DNA from: Exiguobacterium mexicanum
GTDB taxonomy: Bacteria; Bacillota; Bacilli; Exiguobacteriales; Exiguobacteriaceae
Direction of reading: 5' to 3'
Assembly (NCBI RefSeq): GCF_005960665.1
Contig: NZ_CP040676.1
Location: forward strand, 2,204,001-2,268,000
DNA length: 64,000 nt
Shown here: positions 63,177 through 64,000 of the stretch, one piece after another
Layout of the letters: every line of letters starts with the position of its first letter
Position numbering within the stretch: position 1 is the first letter of the stretch
The notes under the pieces: model-generated
What the model saw: the letters and a program-made list of their open reading frames with translations, nothing else
What the model was told of the DNA's origin: nothing
Databases searched by the model: none
Position numbers and translations under genes: made by a program

Positions 63177-63854
63177 TTATCGGAGTGCTGCGACAGTCGC
63201 AAGCGCTCCTTCGAAATTGTCATAAATCACATTGCCGACGACGATCGTATCCACATGTTCTGCCATCATTCGGGCCGACTCATATCCGGTGATACCGCCC
63301 CCATAAAACAGATGGGCGTCCGGCACGGCCAGCCGTAATTCTTGGACGAGTTCGACCGACCCGAACGTGCCGCTATACTCCACGTAAAGCGAAGGCAAGC
63401 GGAACAAGCGATGACCGGCTTCTGCGTAAGCGATCGCCTCTTCGACGGAAATGTCGGTTTTCGCCTCGGTCACACGGGCCACTTTCGCGTCCGGGTTCAA
63501 GACGATATAGCCTTGTCCGGTCACCTGGTCATGAAACAAGTGGCCGTGTCGTTCAAACGCCTTCACTTGATGACCGATGAGCCAGTCGACAGTTCCTGCA
63601 TTCAGGACGGTCGGAATAAAATAGTGATCGAAGCCGCGAACCACTTGCTCGGGATGGCTCATCTCGAGCGCGAGCGGGATGCCGCACCCTTCGAGACGAG
63701 TGTAGAGCGCGAACGTGTTCTCCGCATCGACCCCGTCCGTCCCTCCGATGAGGAAAGCGTCCGTGCCCGAACGGATGAGCGCCACGAGCGCCGAATCATC
63801 GAGCGGTTTATTCGGATCTAGTTTAAACACGTGGCGCCACGATTGAAAATCCAT
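63177..63854 (-). CDS. pcrB: Heptaprenylglyceryl phosphate synthase PcrB
   Basis: A 225-residue TIM-barrel prenyltransferase joining heptaprenyl diphosphate to glycerol-1-phosphate, an archaeal-type ether lipid step found in Bacillota. The N-terminus MDFQSWRHVFKLDPNKPLDD is characteristic; IRSGTDAFLIGGTDGVDAEN, LALEMSHPEQVVRGFDHYFIP, SLYVEYSGTFGSVELVQE and LFYGGGITGYESARMMAEH with the phosphate-binding glycines follow, then VGNVIYDN. ATG 63854 is used because GGGGAGGG lies before it; the upstream extension is not part of the family. First gene of the pcrB-pcrA-ligA operon. Confidence 0.96.
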   Translation of the reverse strand: MDFQSWRHVFKLDPNKPLDDSALVALIRSGTDAFLIGGTDGVDAENTFALYTRLEGCGIPLALEMSHPEQVVRGFDHYFIPTVLNAGTVDWLIGHQVKAFERHGHLFHDQVTGQGYIVLNPDAKVARVTEAKTDISVEEAIAYAEAGHRLFRLPSLYVEYSGTFGSVELVQELRLAVPDAHLFYGGGITGYESARMMAEHVDTIVVGNVIYDNFEGALATVAALR

Positions 63855-63922
63855 TCGGCTTCCCTCCCCTTCGATACCTTCTCTAGTGTAGCGATTTTTC
63901 CCGTCGCTTGCATCTGTTGAAC

Positions 63923-63948
63923 AAAAAAAGACTTGCCGAGGCAAGTCT
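63923..63948 (-). terminator. Terminator upstream of pcrB
   Basis: AGACTTGCC/GGCAAGTCT hairpin with a short loop and then seven Ts on the minus strand; it overlaps the stop of the gene running off the right edge. Confidence 0.85.
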
Positions 63949-64000
63949 CAAGCACGTCTCGCGTGCGTCTTTTGTTCGCGTCCCGTCATCCATTTGGCGA
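63948..64000 (-). CDS. C-terminal end of an unidentified gene
   Basis: The last 17 codons of a minus-strand gene running in from beyond the right edge; the frame ends AKWMTGREQKTHARRA and TGA, overlapping a terminator. A basic tail after a possibly hydrophobic part is consistent with a membrane protein, but too little is seen to name it. The frame is picked because its stop lies in the terminator stem; other frames remain possible. Confidence 0.4.
   Translation of the reverse strand, partial: AKWMTGREQKTHARRA

Overview
The window looks like a chromosomal segment of a Gram-positive, low-to-mid G+C Bacillota, most likely Bacillales and probably Exiguobacterium. The grounds are strong AGGAGG-type ribosome binding sites with several GTG/TTG starts, Bacillus-like neighbourhoods (pcrB-pcrA-ligA with camS nearby), lysine riboswitches, CtsR, CcpA and NagR sites, a sortase LPxTG protein and a lysine operon with an embedded second alanine racemase, as in lysine-type peptidoglycan organisms. 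The genus is an inference from memory of the family; the sequence alone does not prove it. Most of the window is ordinary core and metabolic genome; one insertion sequence is the only clear mobile element.

Layout. 0-8.5 kb: truncated alanine/sodium symporter, yidD, a P5C-reductase-like gene, DUF554 protein, tRNA-Val(GAC), GNAT enzyme, a TetR-SMR-SMR operon divergent from an esterase, an M29 aminopeptidase, YkvA-like and YitT-like proteins. 8.6-21.2 kb: two c-di-GMP proteins bracketing a GH13 enzyme with a cre site, an orphan helical-bundle membrane protein, a cadC/cadA metal-efflux pair, a YhfH-like zinc ribbon, paired crcB fluoride channels and rocD. 21.3-28.3 kb: basic amino-acid antiporter with ARG-box-like sites, oppA, an IS3-family element, and an NhaC-type transporter behind a lysine riboswitch. 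28.4-31.8 kb: adenine deaminase, gamma-carbonic-anhydrase-like protein, two small ORFs and a nitroreductase. 31.9-40.1 kb: an eight-gene lysine operon (lysC-asd-dapA-dapB-dapH-class IV aminotransferase-alr-lysA) behind a second lysine riboswitch. 40.1-49.3 kb: GNAT/AlaX pair, nagR, LCP protein, nagA-nagB, MATE pump, CHAD protein, glutaminase. 49.4-64 kb: hemY plus radical SAM gene, CtsR-controlled cbpA-clpB, camS, LPxTG surface protein, ligA, pcrA, pcrB and the tail of one more gene.

How it works together. Lysine biosynthesis and a probable lysine transporter are each preceded by their own L-box that would terminate transcription when lysine is plentiful. The NagR operator-like sequences lie in front of both nagR and nagA-nagB. 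rocD and the basic amino-acid antiporter suggest an arginine/ornithine handling neighbourhood. The two GGDEF-EAL proteins look functionally complementary: one has an intact cyclase motif and an altered EAL motif, the other a broken GGDEF and an intact EAL.

Most notable structural observation: the IS3-family element sits inside the loop of what was the intrinsic terminator of the lysine-riboswitch-controlled transporter gene, separating the two stem arms by about 1.47 kb, while the element's own end carries a terminator that could take over. I saw no clearly undescribed multi-gene system; the strongest candidates for follow-up are listed as findings.
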